From: Cellulomonas aerilata
GTDB taxonomy: Bacteria; Actinomycetota; Actinomycetes; Actinomycetales; Cellulomonadaceae
Assembly: GCF_007991755.1 (NCBI RefSeq)
Contig: NZ_BJYY01000014.1
Location: 1 to 64,000 of the forward strand
DNA: 64,000 nt
Direction of reading: 5' to 3'
Positions within the stretch are counted from its first letter, which is position 1; every line of letters begins with the position of its first letter. Position numbers and translations under genes: made by a program. Shown here piece by piece: positions 1 to 8,468 of this stretch. The notes below the pieces were generated by a model. The model was given only the letters and a program-made list of their open reading frames with translations. It was not told where the DNA came from and ran no database searches.

Positions 1-110
1 CGACGTCGCTCTCGGCGTACCCGGGCACGCACGCGGGCGCATGCGCGGCGGGCGCGGTGCGGTGGGGCGTTGGGCCGAACGGGTCACCCGAGAACTCGTC
101 CGGGCAATTC

Positions 111-139
111 CTCACTCGGCCGGGGGAGGACCCGATGAG
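111..139 (+). promoter_or_regulatory. Sigma-28-type promoter of the flagellin gene
   Basis: CTCAC at 111-115 and CCGATGAG at 132-139 are separated by 16 nt. The -10 half matches the FliA/WhiG-type core and the same two-part motif with identical spacing stands before eight other genes here. The predicted transcript would have a leader of roughly 55-60 nt ending in the ribosome site of the flagellin gene. Confidence 0.75.
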
Positions 140-201
140 CAAGGTGTCCGGCCATGGAAGGCGGGACAGCAGGTTCGGGCCAACACACGGAGGAAATCAT
201 C

Positions 202-1332
202 ATGGCTCTCTCGATCAACACGAACGTCGCGGCGCTCAACGCGTACCGCAACCTCAACACCACGCAGAACGACCTGGGCAAGTCCCTGGAGAAGCTCTCG
301 TCCGGCTTCCGCATCAACCGCGCTGCGGACGACGCGGCCGGCCTGGCGATCTCCGAGGGCATGCGCTCCCAGATCGGCGGCATCAAGATGGGCATCCGCA
401 ACGCTCAGGACGGCATCTCCGTCGTCCAGACCGCTGAGGGCGCCCTGAACGAGACGCACTCCATCCTGCAGCGCATGCGTGACCTCTCGGTCCAGGCGTC
501 GAACGGTGGCGCGCTGAACGCCGAGGCCAAGGGCAACATCCAGTCCGAGGTCAAGCAGCTCAAGTCGGAGCTCACCCGCATCGCCGACACCACGAAGTTC
601 AACGGCCAGGAGCTGCTCAAGGGCGGCTACGAGGGCACGTTCCAGGTCGGCGCCAACGTCGGCGAGAAGATCGACGTCAAGGTCGCCCAGAACATGAGCG
701 CCACCGGCCTGGGTGTGGCCGACGTCGACGTCACCGCCAACGCGACGCAGTACAGCGGTGTCGTGGACCTCTCGTCCGCGACCGCTCCCGGTACGGCCGG
801 TGCCACGTCCATCGAGGTCGACGGCAAGAGCTTCGCGGTCGACCTGTCCTCGGGTTGGGACGCTGCGGGCACCCCCGCCGCGGCCAAGAAGAACCACGAG
901 CTGGTGCAGAAGGCCGTGGACACGGCGCTGAAGAACACCGACTACACCGCCACGGTCAACGAGTTCGGCAAGGTGTCGCTGGGCGGCGCCGCGATCGCCA
1001 CCAGCGCGACCGTCTTCGGTGCGGCTGCGACCTCCGAGGTCATCACGGGCGGTGGCGCGAACAAGGCCATCGACGCGATCGACGGCGCGATCAAGAAGGT
1101 CTCCACGACCCGGTCCGACCTGGGTGCCGTGCAGAACCGCTTCGAGCACACCATCAACAACCTCAACGTCGCGGTGGAGAACCTGTCCGCGTCCGAGAGC
1201 CGGATCCGCGACACCGACATGGCTCAGGAGACCCTGAAGTTCAGCCGCTCGCAGATCCTGTCGCAGGCCGGCACCGCCATGCTCGCGCAGGCGAAGTCGA
1301 TCCCGCAGGGTGTGCTGCAGCTCCTGCAGTGA
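202..1332 (+). CDS. fliC: Flagellin
   Basis: Filament subunit of 376 aa, exported by the flagellar type III apparatus and polymerised under the FliD cap. Residues 1-150 carry the conserved D0/D1 N-terminal helices (INTNVAALNAYRNL, then FRINRAADDAAGLAIS). The last 90 residues form the paired C-terminal D1/D0 helices ending in a Gln/Leu tail. The middle, about residues 170-290, is the variable surface-exposed part. The ATG at 202 is preceded by CGGAGGA at 188-194 and begins the canonical MALSINTN; an upstream in-frame ATG at 154 would add 16 residues atypical of flagellins. The gene is monocistronic, with a sigma-28-type promoter and a strong hairpin at 1398-1442. Confidence 0.97.
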   Translation: MALSINTNVAALNAYRNLNTTQNDLGKSLEKLSSGFRINRAADDAAGLAISEGMRSQIGGIKMGIRNAQDGISVVQTAEGALNETHSILQRMRDLSVQASNGGALNAEAKGNIQSEVKQLKSELTRIADTTKFNGQELLKGGYEGTFQVGANVGEKIDVKVAQNMSATGLGVADVDVTANATQYSGVVDLSSATAPGTAGATSIEVDGKSFAVDLSSGWDAAGTPAAAKKNHELVQKAVDTALKNTDYTATVNEFGKVSLGGAAIATSATVFGAAATSEVITGGGANKAIDAIDGAIKKVSTTRSDLGAVQNRFEHTINNLNVAVENLSASESRIRDTDMAQETLKFSRSQILSQAGTAMLAQAKSIPQGVLQLLQ

Positions 1333-1397
1333 TCCAGGGCCCTGGGGGCCACCGGATGACCGCATGACTGCGCAGCAGGACCGCACGACCGCATGAC

Positions 1398-1442
1398 CGC
1401 ACCGGCGGTGGGCAGACGACCAGTCAGCCCACCGCCGGTGCG
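1398..1442 (+). terminator. Hairpin terminator after flagellin
   Basis: A perfect 15-bp stem joins 1398-1412 to 1428-1442, with a 15-nt loop. There is no U-tract, as is common in high-GC actinobacteria. It separates the flagellin unit from fliD, for which I found no promoter of the sigma-28 type, so fliD may depend on read-through or on another promoter. Confidence 0.7.
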
Positions 1443-1495
1443 CTACCTACCGGGGGCACCATCGCCTCGGCACCACACGCACGAGGGGGACACGC

Positions 1496-2962
1496 ATGGC
1501 CGGGATGGCTGTCGACGGGCTGGTCAGCGGTATCAACACCACCGAGATGATCGGCCAGCTGATGCAGCTGGAGGCGGCGCCGCAGACTCTGCTCAAGAGC
1601 AAGGTCACCAAGGCGGAGAGTCTCGTGTCCGCGCTGCAGTCCCTCAACACCAAGCTCTCGTCCCTGAAGGACTCGGCAGCCAAGGCGGCGTCGGCGACCT
1701 CGTGGCAGGCGGTCACGGCGTCCAGCAGCACGCCGTCGGTCACCGCGACCGCCGCCGGCACCGCACTTCCCTCGACCCTGACGTTCACCGTCGACCGGGT
1801 CGCCACCCGCCAGACCTCGGTCAGCGGCAACGTGTCGAAGCTGGCGGACTTCGTCGGGACGCCGCCTCCCACCGAGCTCACGCTCATGAAGGGCAAGGAC
1901 GCCGCCTCGGCGACCTTCACGAAGATCGACCTGACGGACGTCACGGACCTCCCCGGGCTCGCCGGTGCCATCAACAAGGCCGGCGCAGGCGTCAGCGCGA
2001 CGCTCGTGACCGTCAACGGCGCCACCAAGGTCCAGCTCACCGGCAAGGACACCGGCGACGCCTCGGCCTTCGACCTCCACCGGGGAGCCGTCACCGCGAC
2101 GACGGTCAGCGGTGCGACGCGGCTCCTCGGGCGTGGCACCGCAGCCGCGGACAACGGTCCGGCGGGCGGCGCCGCGATCACCGTCGCCCAGGACGCCAAG
2201 GTCACGCTGTGGAGCGGCACCGCCGCCGCGTCTGAGGTGACGTCCGCGTCGAACACGTTCAAGGACGTCGTCGCCGGCGTGAGCTTCACCGTCTCCGCCG
2301 TGGAGACCGACCCGCTGAAGAAGTCGGTCACCGTCACCGTGGGACGCGACGACGCCGCGCTCAAGAAGCTCGGGTCCGACCTGGTGACGAACATCGGCAC
2401 GGTGCTGTCCGAGGTCGCCTCGCGCACGAAGGTGACGACGACCACGTCCAGCGACGGGCGGCAGGTCGTCTCCGGCGGTGTGCTCTCGGCCGACAGCGCG
2501 ACCCGCCAGGTCCGTCAGTCCGTCACGTCGGCGGCGTCCCTGCCGGTCAGCGTGGACGCGACGCTCCCGGCCACGGGGAAGGTTCTCGTGTCCCCTGCGA
2601 CCGTGGGGATCAACCTCGCCAAGGACGGCACGTTCTCGTTCGACGAGTCGAAGTTCTCCGCGGCCCTGGTGGCCGACCCGGTCCGGACGCAGAAGGTCCT
2701 CACCGAGATCGCCACGCGCGTCGAGAAGACGGCCAAGGACCTGTCGGACCCCACCGTCGGCTCGCTGTCCCAGAAGATCAAGGGTCAGCAGAGCCTGGCG
2801 AAGAACCTCAGCGAGCAGGTCGACAACTGGGACAGCCGGCTCGCGCTGCGCCGCCGGACGCTCGAGCGGACGTACTCGTCGCTGGAGGTCTCGCTGAGCA
2901 ACATCAACTCCCAGGCGAACTGGCTGACGTCGCAGCTCGAGTCCCTGAGCGCCAACAAGTAG
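1496..2962 (+). CDS. fliD: Flagellar filament cap protein FliD
   Basis: Cap protein of 488 aa (HAP2) that sits at the filament tip and guides flagellin folding. The N-terminal 40 residues show the FliD signature GLVSGINTTEMIGQLM followed by a coiled-coil start. The C-terminal 150 residues contain the long helix typical of the FliD C-domain, ending near NSQANWLTSQLESL. The middle is Thr/Ala-rich and variable. GAGGGGGA at 1482-1489 supports the ATG at 1496. It precedes fliS, whose product usually handles flagellin and is commonly co-transcribed with fliD. Confidence 0.95.
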   Translation: MAGMAVDGLVSGINTTEMIGQLMQLEAAPQTLLKSKVTKAESLVSALQSLNTKLSSLKDSAAKAASATSWQAVTASSSTPSVTATAAGTALPSTLTFTVDRVATRQTSVSGNVSKLADFVGTPPPTELTLMKGKDAASATFTKIDLTDVTDLPGLAGAINKAGAGVSATLVTVNGATKVQLTGKDTGDASAFDLHRGAVTATTVSGATRLLGRGTAAADNGPAGGAAITVAQDAKVTLWSGTAAASEVTSASNTFKDVVAGVSFTVSAVETDPLKKSVTVTVGRDDAALKKLGSDLVTNIGTVLSEVASRTKVTTTTSSDGRQVVSGGVLSADSATRQVRQSVTSAASLPVSVDATLPATGKVLVSPATVGINLAKDGTFSFDESKFSAALVADPVRTQKVLTEIATRVEKTAKDLSDPTVGSLSQKIKGQQSLAKNLSEQVDNWDSRLALRRRTLERTYSSLEVSLSNINSQANWLTSQLESLSANK

Positions 2963-2996
2963 CGCGCCCGAACCCGCGGACCCCGGAGACCTGACC

Positions 2997-3455
2997 ATGA
3001 ACTACACCATGACGCGCAACCGCTTCCTCGCCGACACCGTCGCGACGGCCGGCCCCCAGCAGATCCTCACGATGCTGTACGACCGCCTGGTGCTCGACAT
3101 CAACCGGGCGGAGCTCGCGCTGCGCAAGGGCGAGCGCGCCCAGGCGAGCGACCTGCTCGGGCACGCCCAGGAGATCGTCGGCAGCCTCTCGTCGACTCTC
3201 GACGTGGAGGTGTGGGACGGCGGCAAGAGCCTCATGGAGCTGTACATGTACCTGCTCCGCGAGCTCGTCGGTGCCTCGATCGACGGCGACGCCGACCGTG
3301 TGGCCGCCTGCGCGTCGATCGTCATCCCCCTGCGCGACGCCTGGCACGAGGCGGCCGCCACGGTCGCCGCGTCGGCCGCGCCCGTCATCCCGACCCAGCG
3401 CCCCGGCTCCTTCTTCGGTGAGTCGACCATGGGCGGGGAGCTCGGCGTCGGATGA
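2997..3455 (+). CDS. fliS: Flagellin export chaperone FliS
   Basis: Cytosolic chaperone of 152 aa that binds the flagellin C-terminal helices and prevents premature polymerisation. The family core is clear: N-terminal RFLADTVATAGPQQILTMLY, then an acidic/helical bundle with the DVEVWDGGKSLMELYMYL segment and a final amphipathic helix. The last 25 residues, rich in Ala and Pro, are an extension. Start ATG at 2997 follows CCGGAGA. The stop overlaps the next gene by 4 nt, so the two are probably translationally coupled. Confidence 0.95.
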   Translation: MNYTMTRNRFLADTVATAGPQQILTMLYDRLVLDINRAELALRKGERAQASDLLGHAQEIVGSLSSTLDVEVWDGGKSLMELYMYLLRELVGASIDGDADRVAACASIVIPLRDAWHEAAATVAASAAPVIPTQRPGSFFGESTMGGELGVG

Positions 3456-3814
3456 CCGCCGTCCTGCCGCGACCCGCGGGGTCGCCCGCATGGTCCGCGG
3501 CATGGACCGATGCCCTGGCCGAGCTCGAGATGAGCGTCGACGAGGCCGAGGCGCTGCTGCGAGCCGCGCACACCCGTGGCGCCGTCGACGTCGCCGCGGT
3601 CGCCGGCGTCGGGTCGGGCTGGCAGCCGCCCACAGGTCTCGGCCAGCTCCCCGCGCCGTTGGTCGACCGCGCGAAGGCGCTGCTCGACCGTCAGGTGCGG
3701 GTCGCACGCCAGCTCGCGGAGGCCGCTGCGCACAGCCGCCGTCAGCTGCGCGCGGTCGAGGGCATGCGCGCCACGGCCGAGTCCGGCCCCGTCTACATCG
3801 ACACCGCCGGCTGA
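3452..3814 (+). CDS. Small protein coupled to fliS, possible FliT-like chaperone
   Basis: A 120-aa protein of no family I recognise. It begins in the ATGA overlap with fliS, which argues that it is real and expressed with it. The sequence looks helical: residues 15-40 and 70-110 are rich in Ala, Glu, Arg and Leu with heptad-like spacing and no membrane segment. In many bacteria the position after fliS is held by fliT or another small export chaperone, so an export or assembly chaperone role is a reasonable inference from context only. Confidence 0.7.
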   Translation: MTAVLPRPAGSPAWSAAWTDALAELEMSVDEAEALLRAAHTRGAVDVAAVAGVGSGWQPPTGLGQLPAPLVDRAKALLDRQVRVARQLAEAAAHSRRQLRAVEGMRATAESGPVYIDTAG

Positions 3815-3852
3815 CACCCTCCACCCGTCCCCCCGTCGCCGAGCGCGACGGG

Positions 3853-4262
3853 GCACTCGACGACGACGCCCGCTGACCGAGCCGACGCGTCCGACCCCTC
3901 CCGCCGAGTGCGACGTCGTGGACCCCTCCCGTCTCACCGAGGGTCCGCAACGTCGCACTCGACGACGACGTCCGCTGACTGAGCCGACCCGTCCAACCTC
4001 TCCCGCCCAGTGCGACGTCGCGGACCGTTCCAGTCTCACCAAGGGTCCGCAACGTCGCACTCGACGACGTCGCCCGCTGACTCAGCCGAGGCGTCCAATT
4101 CCTCCCGCTCAGTGCGACGTCGTGGACCGCTCCGGTCTCGCTCAGGGTCCGCAACGTCGCACTCCACGACCCGCGCACTCAGCCGAGCCGGCCGGCCGGC
4201 CCCGGCGAGTGTGACGTCGTGGACTCGGTTCGTGCCAGCACGGGTCCACTTCGTCGCACTCG
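3853..4262. repeat. Tandem array of four 56-nt palindromic elements
   Basis: Four palindromes lie at 3906-3961, 4008-4063, 4110-4165 and 4207-4262. Each opens with a version of GAGTGCGACGTCGTGGACC and closes with a version of GGGTCCGCAACGTCGCACTC. The repeating unit, counted from GCACTC, is exactly 102 nt three times (3853, 3955, 4057) and then 97 nt (4159 to 4256). The array fills the whole gap between the fliS operon and the convergent DUF559 gene and could act as a bidirectional terminator. No reading frame here looks real. Confidence 0.85.
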
Positions 4263-4314
4263 GCGATCGGTGGCGGATGCGGACGTGTCGGCCGCGGAGA
4301 GGTGAGGTGACGGC

Positions 4315-5208
4315 TCAGGAGCCGGCCGCTGCCTTGCGCAGGATGCGGATCATGTCGACCACGCGAGCCTCGTCGCGCAGCTGGTGACGGTCGATCACGA
4401 GCGTCCGCCATCCGCACGTGTGCAGCGCGTTGAGCCGTCGGCGGTCGAGCGCGATCCGGCCCGGGTCGTCGTGGTGGCTGCCGTCGTACTCGAGCGCCAA
4501 CCTCAGCTCCGGCCATGCGAGGTCGACGCGCGCGACGAAGCGTCCGCCGGCGTCACGGACCGTGTGCTGCAGTGTCGGCCGCGGGAAGCCCGCCTCGACG
4601 ACCAGCAGCCGCAGGAGCGACTCCCGGAGCGACTCTGCTCGCCCGTCCATCTCGGTCAGCGCCGGTGCCAACCGCGTGAGGTGCCGAGCGCCGCGGTGCT
4701 CGCTGGCCAGCCGGTCGACGTCCTCGGCGGTGACGCCGGTGGCGCGGGCGAGCGCGTCGAGCAACGGGACCGACTGCCGCAAGACGCCGCGTCTGCCCAG
4801 GTCGAAGGCGGTGCGCGCGGGTGTGGTCACCGGTCCCCATCGGGAGGGGACCGCCTCGCCCGGTCGGAGGACGTCAGCACGGATTCGGATCTCGGCACGG
4901 TTGCGCACCCGAGCGGTCGGTGGGAGCACGACCTCGACCGGCTCGTCGGGCTCGGCCAGGCGGACTCCCCACGCCCACAACGCCGACCGTCCGCCGAGCA
5001 CGGCCTGCGGCGGCAGTACCGCGCGAGCCGCACGGATGCGGTGCCCGTACGTGAGGTGCAGGTCGGCGCAGGCGTGCGCCCCGCGCAGGACCGAGCGGTA
5101 CGACGGCCCACGCAAGGTGCGGTCGGTCACCGCGTGCTCGAGCGCGGTGCGCCGCGAGAAGGGCTGGAGCGCCAGCTCGCGGGGAACGGCAGCGGGGGGA
5201 CGGGGCAC
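4315..5208 (-). CDS. DUF559/Vsr-like endonuclease-domain protein
   Basis: About 297 aa. The C-terminal 110 residues match the DUF559 very-short-patch-repair-like nuclease fold: LALEYDGSHH with the acidic pair, then RRRLNALHTCGWRTLVIDR near the end. The N-terminal part resembles the wHTH/AbiEi-like half of actinobacterial proteins of this type. I chose the GTG at 5208 because the family usually begins with a short Pro-rich leader followed by a PFS-type motif. A GTG at 5316 with a better ribosome site (GAGGTG) is an alternative. It has no flagellar link and runs against its neighbours, and palindromic repeats flank it on both sides, which suggests an inserted module. Its biological role in such genomes is unknown. 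Confidence 0.75.
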   Translation of the reverse strand: MPRPPAAVPRELALQPFSRRTALEHAVTDRTLRGPSYRSVLRGAHACADLHLTYGHRIRAARAVLPPQAVLGGRSALWAWGVRLAEPDEPVEVVLPPTARVRNRAEIRIRADVLRPGEAVPSRWGPVTTPARTAFDLGRRGVLRQSVPLLDALARATGVTAEDVDRLASEHRGARHLTRLAPALTEMDGRAESLRESLLRLLVVEAGFPRPTLQHTVRDAGGRFVARVDLAWPELRLALEYDGSHHDDPGRIALDRRRLNALHTCGWRTLVIDRHQLRDEARVVDMIRILRKAAAGS

Positions 5209-5361
5209 CACGGCAGCGTCGGCCGCTGCCACAGTCGGCTTCCGACGCGCCGAGCGTGCCGGTGGACGACGGGCCGCGCCGGCCGCCTGGGGACGCCCCG
5301 GTACGCCGTCCCTCACCGGCCCGGCGCACCTCGCTGGGCCCCCCGGCGTCCCGCTTGGGCC

Positions 5362-5417
5362 GAGTGCGACCTCGTGGACCTTTCTCAAGGACTCAGAGGG
5401 CCGAAACGTCGCACTCG
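5362..5417. repeat. 56-nt palindromic element (copy 5)
   Basis: GAGTGCGACCTCGTGGACC opens and AACGTCGCACTCG closes this 56-nt copy. It is the most degenerate copy in the window, with a changed centre. It lies just upstream of the DUF559 start codon. Confidence 0.75.
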
Positions 5418-5507
5418 ACGGCGGAGCGGGCCAGCGCGTGGCCAGGGTCGGCCCCGGCCTCGGCCCCGGCCCCGGCCCGGCGCCGGCGTCGGCGGCGGCG
5501 GCGGCGC

Positions 5508-5563
5508 GAGTGTGACGTCGTGGACCGTTCGGGCGAGGGGAAGGGGCGGGAACGTCGCACTCG
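5508..5563. repeat. 56-nt palindromic element (copy 6)
   Basis: GAGTGTGACGTCGTGGACC opens and GGGAACGTCGCACTCGG closes a 56-nt copy. It is 146 nt from copy 5, with a GC-only tandem stretch (5450-5507) between them. Confidence 0.75.
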
Positions 5564-5670
5564 GCGGAGGGGTGAGGGGCGGACGGGGAAGCGGGGGGCG
5601 GGTGGGGGAGGAGCGGGAGGGGAGGAGCGGGCAGGGGAGGGGCGGGCGGGTGGTGCGGCGCGGGGGCGGG
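5564..5670 (+). other. G-rich, purine-skewed intergenic tract
   Basis: For about 100 nt nearly every base on the + strand is G or A, with at least eight runs of four or more G. It contains no plausible gene. It sits directly upstream of the flgB promoter and could form G-quadruplex or other non-B structures; that is inference from composition only. Confidence 0.6.
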
Positions 5671-5689
5671 AGACGACTCGGACAAACCC

Positions 5690-5718
5690 CTCACACCCAC
5701 CCGCCCACGCCCGATGAG
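5690..5718 (+). promoter_or_regulatory. Sigma-28-type promoter of the flgB operon
   Basis: CTCAC at 5690-5694 and CCGATGAG at 5711-5718 with a 16-nt spacer. The -10 octamer is identical to that of flagellin. It would drive the long flgB-to-flgE operon with a leader of about 70 nt. Confidence 0.75.
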
Positions 5719-5795
5719 CAGCGTGAGCACGGATCGCTCGCCTCGAAGGCCACGGATCGGCCGACTTCACCTGCTTTCCTCAAGGTGGCCCACCT

Positions 5796-6137
5796 GTGTT
5801 CGACTCCGTGACCTCCGTCGCGCTGAACAGCGCCCTGGACGGCCTCGCGCTGCGCCAGCGCGTCATCGCCGACAACGTCGCCAACATCCAGACTCCCGGC
5901 TTCCTCGCCGGTCGGGTCGCCTTCGAGGACTCCCTCGCCGCCGCCGTCTCCGGCGGCTCCGGCGCGGTGACGCCGTCCGTCGCGCGCTCGCTCGAGCCGA
6001 CCCGCGAGGACGGCAACAACGTCAACCTGGACGCCGAGACGCTGCTCAACGTCGACACGCAGCTGCGCTACCAGCTGGCCTCGCAGGCCGTCGACGGCCA
6101 GTTCTCGTCGCTGCGGATCGCGATGGGGTCGCGCTGA
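5796..6137 (+). CDS. flgB: Flagellar basal-body proximal rod protein FlgB
   Basis: Rod protein of 113 aa, somewhat shorter than the usual 130 aa. The flagellar rod signature is seen near the N-terminus (LNSALDGLALRQRVIADNVANIQTPGF) and the C-terminal helix contains LRYQLASQAVDGQFSSLRIAM. The GTG at 5796 follows AAGGTGG at 5782-5788. It is the first gene of the operon, and its TGA shares one base with the flgC ATG. Confidence 0.93.
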   Translation: MFDSVTSVALNSALDGLALRQRVIADNVANIQTPGFLAGRVAFEDSLAAAVSGGSGAVTPSVARSLEPTREDGNNVNLDAETLLNVDTQLRYQLASQAVDGQFSSLRIAMGSR

Positions 6138-6550
6138 TGACCGTCTTCGGCGCGATCGGCATCGCGAGCACCGGCCTGACCGTCTACCGCAAGTGGATCG
6201 ACGCGGTCAGCGACAACCTCTCCAACATGAACACGGTCCGCTCGACGAACGAGGCGGCCTACCAGGCCAAGTACGTCGTCGCGGAGGCGGCCAACTACGG
6301 CAACGACACCGACGACGGCGCCGGCGTCCGGGTGCAGGGCATCGCCCTGGGCGACGCCGAGGGCCGCATGGTCTACGAGCCCGACCACCCCCTTGCCGAC
6401 GAGGGCGGGTACGTCAAGTACCCCGACATCGACATGTCGAGCCAGATGACGCAGCTGATCATGGCGCAGCGCGGCTACCAGGCGAACGCCGCGGTCGTGG
6501 ACCGGGCCAAGGAGTCCTACCAGGCAGCACTGCAGATCGGACGGTCCTGA
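6137..6550 (+). CDS. flgC: Flagellar basal-body rod protein FlgC
   Basis: Rod protein of 137 aa. The N-terminal rod motif is present (IASTGLTVYRKWIDAVSDNLSNMNT). The C-terminus has the family sequence VKYPDIDMSSQMTQLIMAQRGYQANAAV. The start ATG lies in a TGATG junction with flgB, and the stop is again in a TGATG junction with fliE, indicating coupled translation. Confidence 0.96.
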   Translation: MTVFGAIGIASTGLTVYRKWIDAVSDNLSNMNTVRSTNEAAYQAKYVVAEAANYGNDTDDGAGVRVQGIALGDAEGRMVYEPDHPLADEGGYVKYPDIDMSSQMTQLIMAQRGYQANAAVVDRAKESYQAALQIGRS

Positions 6551-6891
6551 TGTCCATCCCCGCGATCGGCGCCGTCTCCGGCGTCACCGGCACCGGCTAC
6601 CTCGGGGCGCTGGACGCCCTGGGCGCCACCTCGACGGCGGGCGGTGCGGCGGGAGCCGCCTCGGGTACGGACGCCGCCTTCGGCGCCGCGCTGGCCGGCT
6701 CCGTCGACAGCCTGCAGCGGGCGCAGTCCACGTCGAACGACCTGGCCGTCAAGGCCGTCACCGGTGACCTGGACGACGTGCACGACTACACCGTCGCCTC
6801 GAGCCAGGCGAAGGTCGCCCTCGAGCTGACCGCCGCGGTCCGCAACAAGGCCGTCGAGGCCTTCACCGAGATCATGAGGATGCAGGCCTGA
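6550..6891 (+). CDS. fliE: Flagellar hook-basal body protein FliE
   Basis: Protein of 113 aa that links the MS ring to the rod. The C-terminal half carries the FliE signature: VKAVTGDLDDVHDYTVASSQAKVALELTAAVRNKAVEA followed by a short hydrophobic end (split here, residues about 65-110). The N-terminal 45 residues are Gly/Ala-rich. TGATG junctions join it to flgC and fliF. The context flgB-flgC-fliE-fliF is the standard order. Confidence 0.93.
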   Translation: MSIPAIGAVSGVTGTGYLGALDALGATSTAGGAAGAASGTDAAFGAALAGSVDSLQRAQSTSNDLAVKAVTGDLDDVHDYTVASSQAKVALELTAAVRNKAVEAFTEIMRMQA

Positions 6892-8468
6892 TGCCCACCC
6901 AGATCACCGCACTGCTCGAGCGCGCCAAGGGCGTCGCCGGCCAGTTCAGCCTCGCGCAGCGCACGCTCGCGATCATCGGCGTCGCCGGCCTCGTGCTGGG
7001 CCTGGTCGCCCTGTCGAGCTGGATGAGCAAGCCGACCATGAGCCCGCTGTTCTCGGGCGTATCGGCGGCCGACGCCAGCGCGATCGTCGACCAGCTCGAG
7101 GGCGAGGGCGTGGCCTACGAGCTCGCCGACGGCGGCGGGACGATCCTGGTCCCGGCGGACAAGCTCTACGCGACCCGCATCAGCGTCGCCGCGGCCGGGC
7201 TGCCGGCCGACTCGGAGGAGGGCGGCTACTCGCTCCTGGACGACATGGGCATGACCGCCTCGGAGTTCCAGCAGCAGGTCACCTACCAGCGGGCCATGGA
7301 GGGCGAGCTCTCCAAGACCATCGGCGCGATCGCCGGCGTCAAGACGGCGACCGTCAAGCTCGCGGTGCCCGAGGAGTCGGTGTTCGTCGACGAGCAGGCC
7401 GACCCCACCGCGTCGGTGTTCGTCGAGACCAAGCAGGGCGTCGACCTCGAGGCCGGCCAGGTCCAGGCGATCGTCCACCTGGTCTCGTCCGGCATCCCCG
7501 GCATGAACCCCACCGACGTCGCCGTCATCGACGCGGACGGCACCGTCCTGTCCGCGATCGGCGGCTCGACCGCCGGGGGGCTGGCCGACCAGCAGACGGG
7601 GGAGTACGAGACCCGCGTCGCCGCGTCCGTCCAGACGATGCTCGACCGCGTGGTCGGCGTCGGCAAGGCCGTCGTCGCTGTCACCGCCGACCTCAACTAC
7701 GACAACACCGACCGCACCAGCGAGACCTTCGACGCGACCGCGGACGTCCCGCCGCTGTCGTCCTCCACGACCCGCGAGGAGTACACGGGCGCCGGCGGCG
7801 CCCCCGTGGGCGGCGTCCTGGGCCCGGACAACATCGCGGTGCCCGGTGGTGGCGCCGGCGACAGCAGCTACCTCAAGGAGACCGAGGTCCTGAACCCCGC
7901 CGTCAACAAGGTCACCGAGCACACCACGACGGCGCCCGGCAGCGTCCAGCGCCAGTCCGTCTCGGTCGTCGTGGACGCCGGGGCAGCCGCCGCCATCAAC
8001 ATGGTCGACCTGGAGGCGCTCGTCACCGCTGCCGCCGGGGTGGACGTCGCCCGCGGCGACACCGTCGAGGTCGCCCGGATGGCCTTCGACACCCAGTCCG
8101 CCGAGGCCGCGCAGGAGGCCCTCGCGGCCGCCGCGGCCGAGGAGAAGGCGGCCCAGCAGGCCGAGCTGTACCGCACCGCGGCGATCGCCGGTGGCGTCGT
8201 CCTGCTCCTGCTGGTCGCGCTGATCATGGCCAAGCGCCGGTCCCGCCGGGCCCGCCGCGAGGCGCTGGACCTGGGCGAGCTGCAGATCGTCGAGGCGCCG
8301 CAGCTGCCCTTCGACCCGACCGACACCGCCCTCGCCCTGCCGGCCCCCGAGCCGGTGGTCGACGAGTCCGCCGTCCGCCGCGCCGAGATCGGCGCGCTGG
8401 CGGACGAGTCGCCGGGTGAGGTCGCCGATCTGCTCCGAGGCTGGCTCGTGGAAGGGAGCAAGCGATGA
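6891..8468 (+). CDS. fliF: Flagellar MS-ring protein FliF
   Basis: MS-ring protein of 525 aa, the membrane platform on which the motor is built. A membrane segment lies at about residues 25-45 and another at about 431-449 followed by an Arg-rich stop-transfer stretch. Between them are the ring-building motifs, with YSLLDDMGMTASEFQQQVTY in RBM2 and the VDLEAGQVQAIVHLVSSGIPGM region. The C-terminal cytoplasmic tail ends in GEVADLLRGWLVEG, the FliG-binding helix. It overlaps fliG by 4 nt. Confidence 0.96.
   Translation: MPTQITALLERAKGVAGQFSLAQRTLAIIGVAGLVLGLVALSSWMSKPTMSPLFSGVSAADASAIVDQLEGEGVAYELADGGGTILVPADKLYATRISVAAAGLPADSEEGGYSLLDDMGMTASEFQQQVTYQRAMEGELSKTIGAIAGVKTATVKLAVPEESVFVDEQADPTASVFVETKQGVDLEAGQVQAIVHLVSSGIPGMNPTDVAVIDADGTVLSAIGGSTAGGLADQQTGEYETRVAASVQTMLDRVVGVGKAVVAVTADLNYDNTDRTSETFDATADVPPLSSSTTREEYTGAGGAPVGGVLGPDNIAVPGGGAGDSSYLKETEVLNPAVNKVTEHTTTAPGSVQRQSVSVVVDAGAAAAINMVDLEALVTAAAGVDVARGDTVEVARMAFDTQSAEAAQEALAAAAAEEKAAQQAELYRTAAIAGGVVLLLLVALIMAKRRSRRARREALDLGELQIVEAPQLPFDPTDTALALPAPEPVVDESAVRRAEIGALADESPGEVADLLRGWLVEGSKR

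Noticed and set aside
3853-4262. CRISPR-like array
   Set aside because: Regular spacing, but the linkers between palindromes are themselves repeats, so there are no unique spacers, and no cas genes are present.
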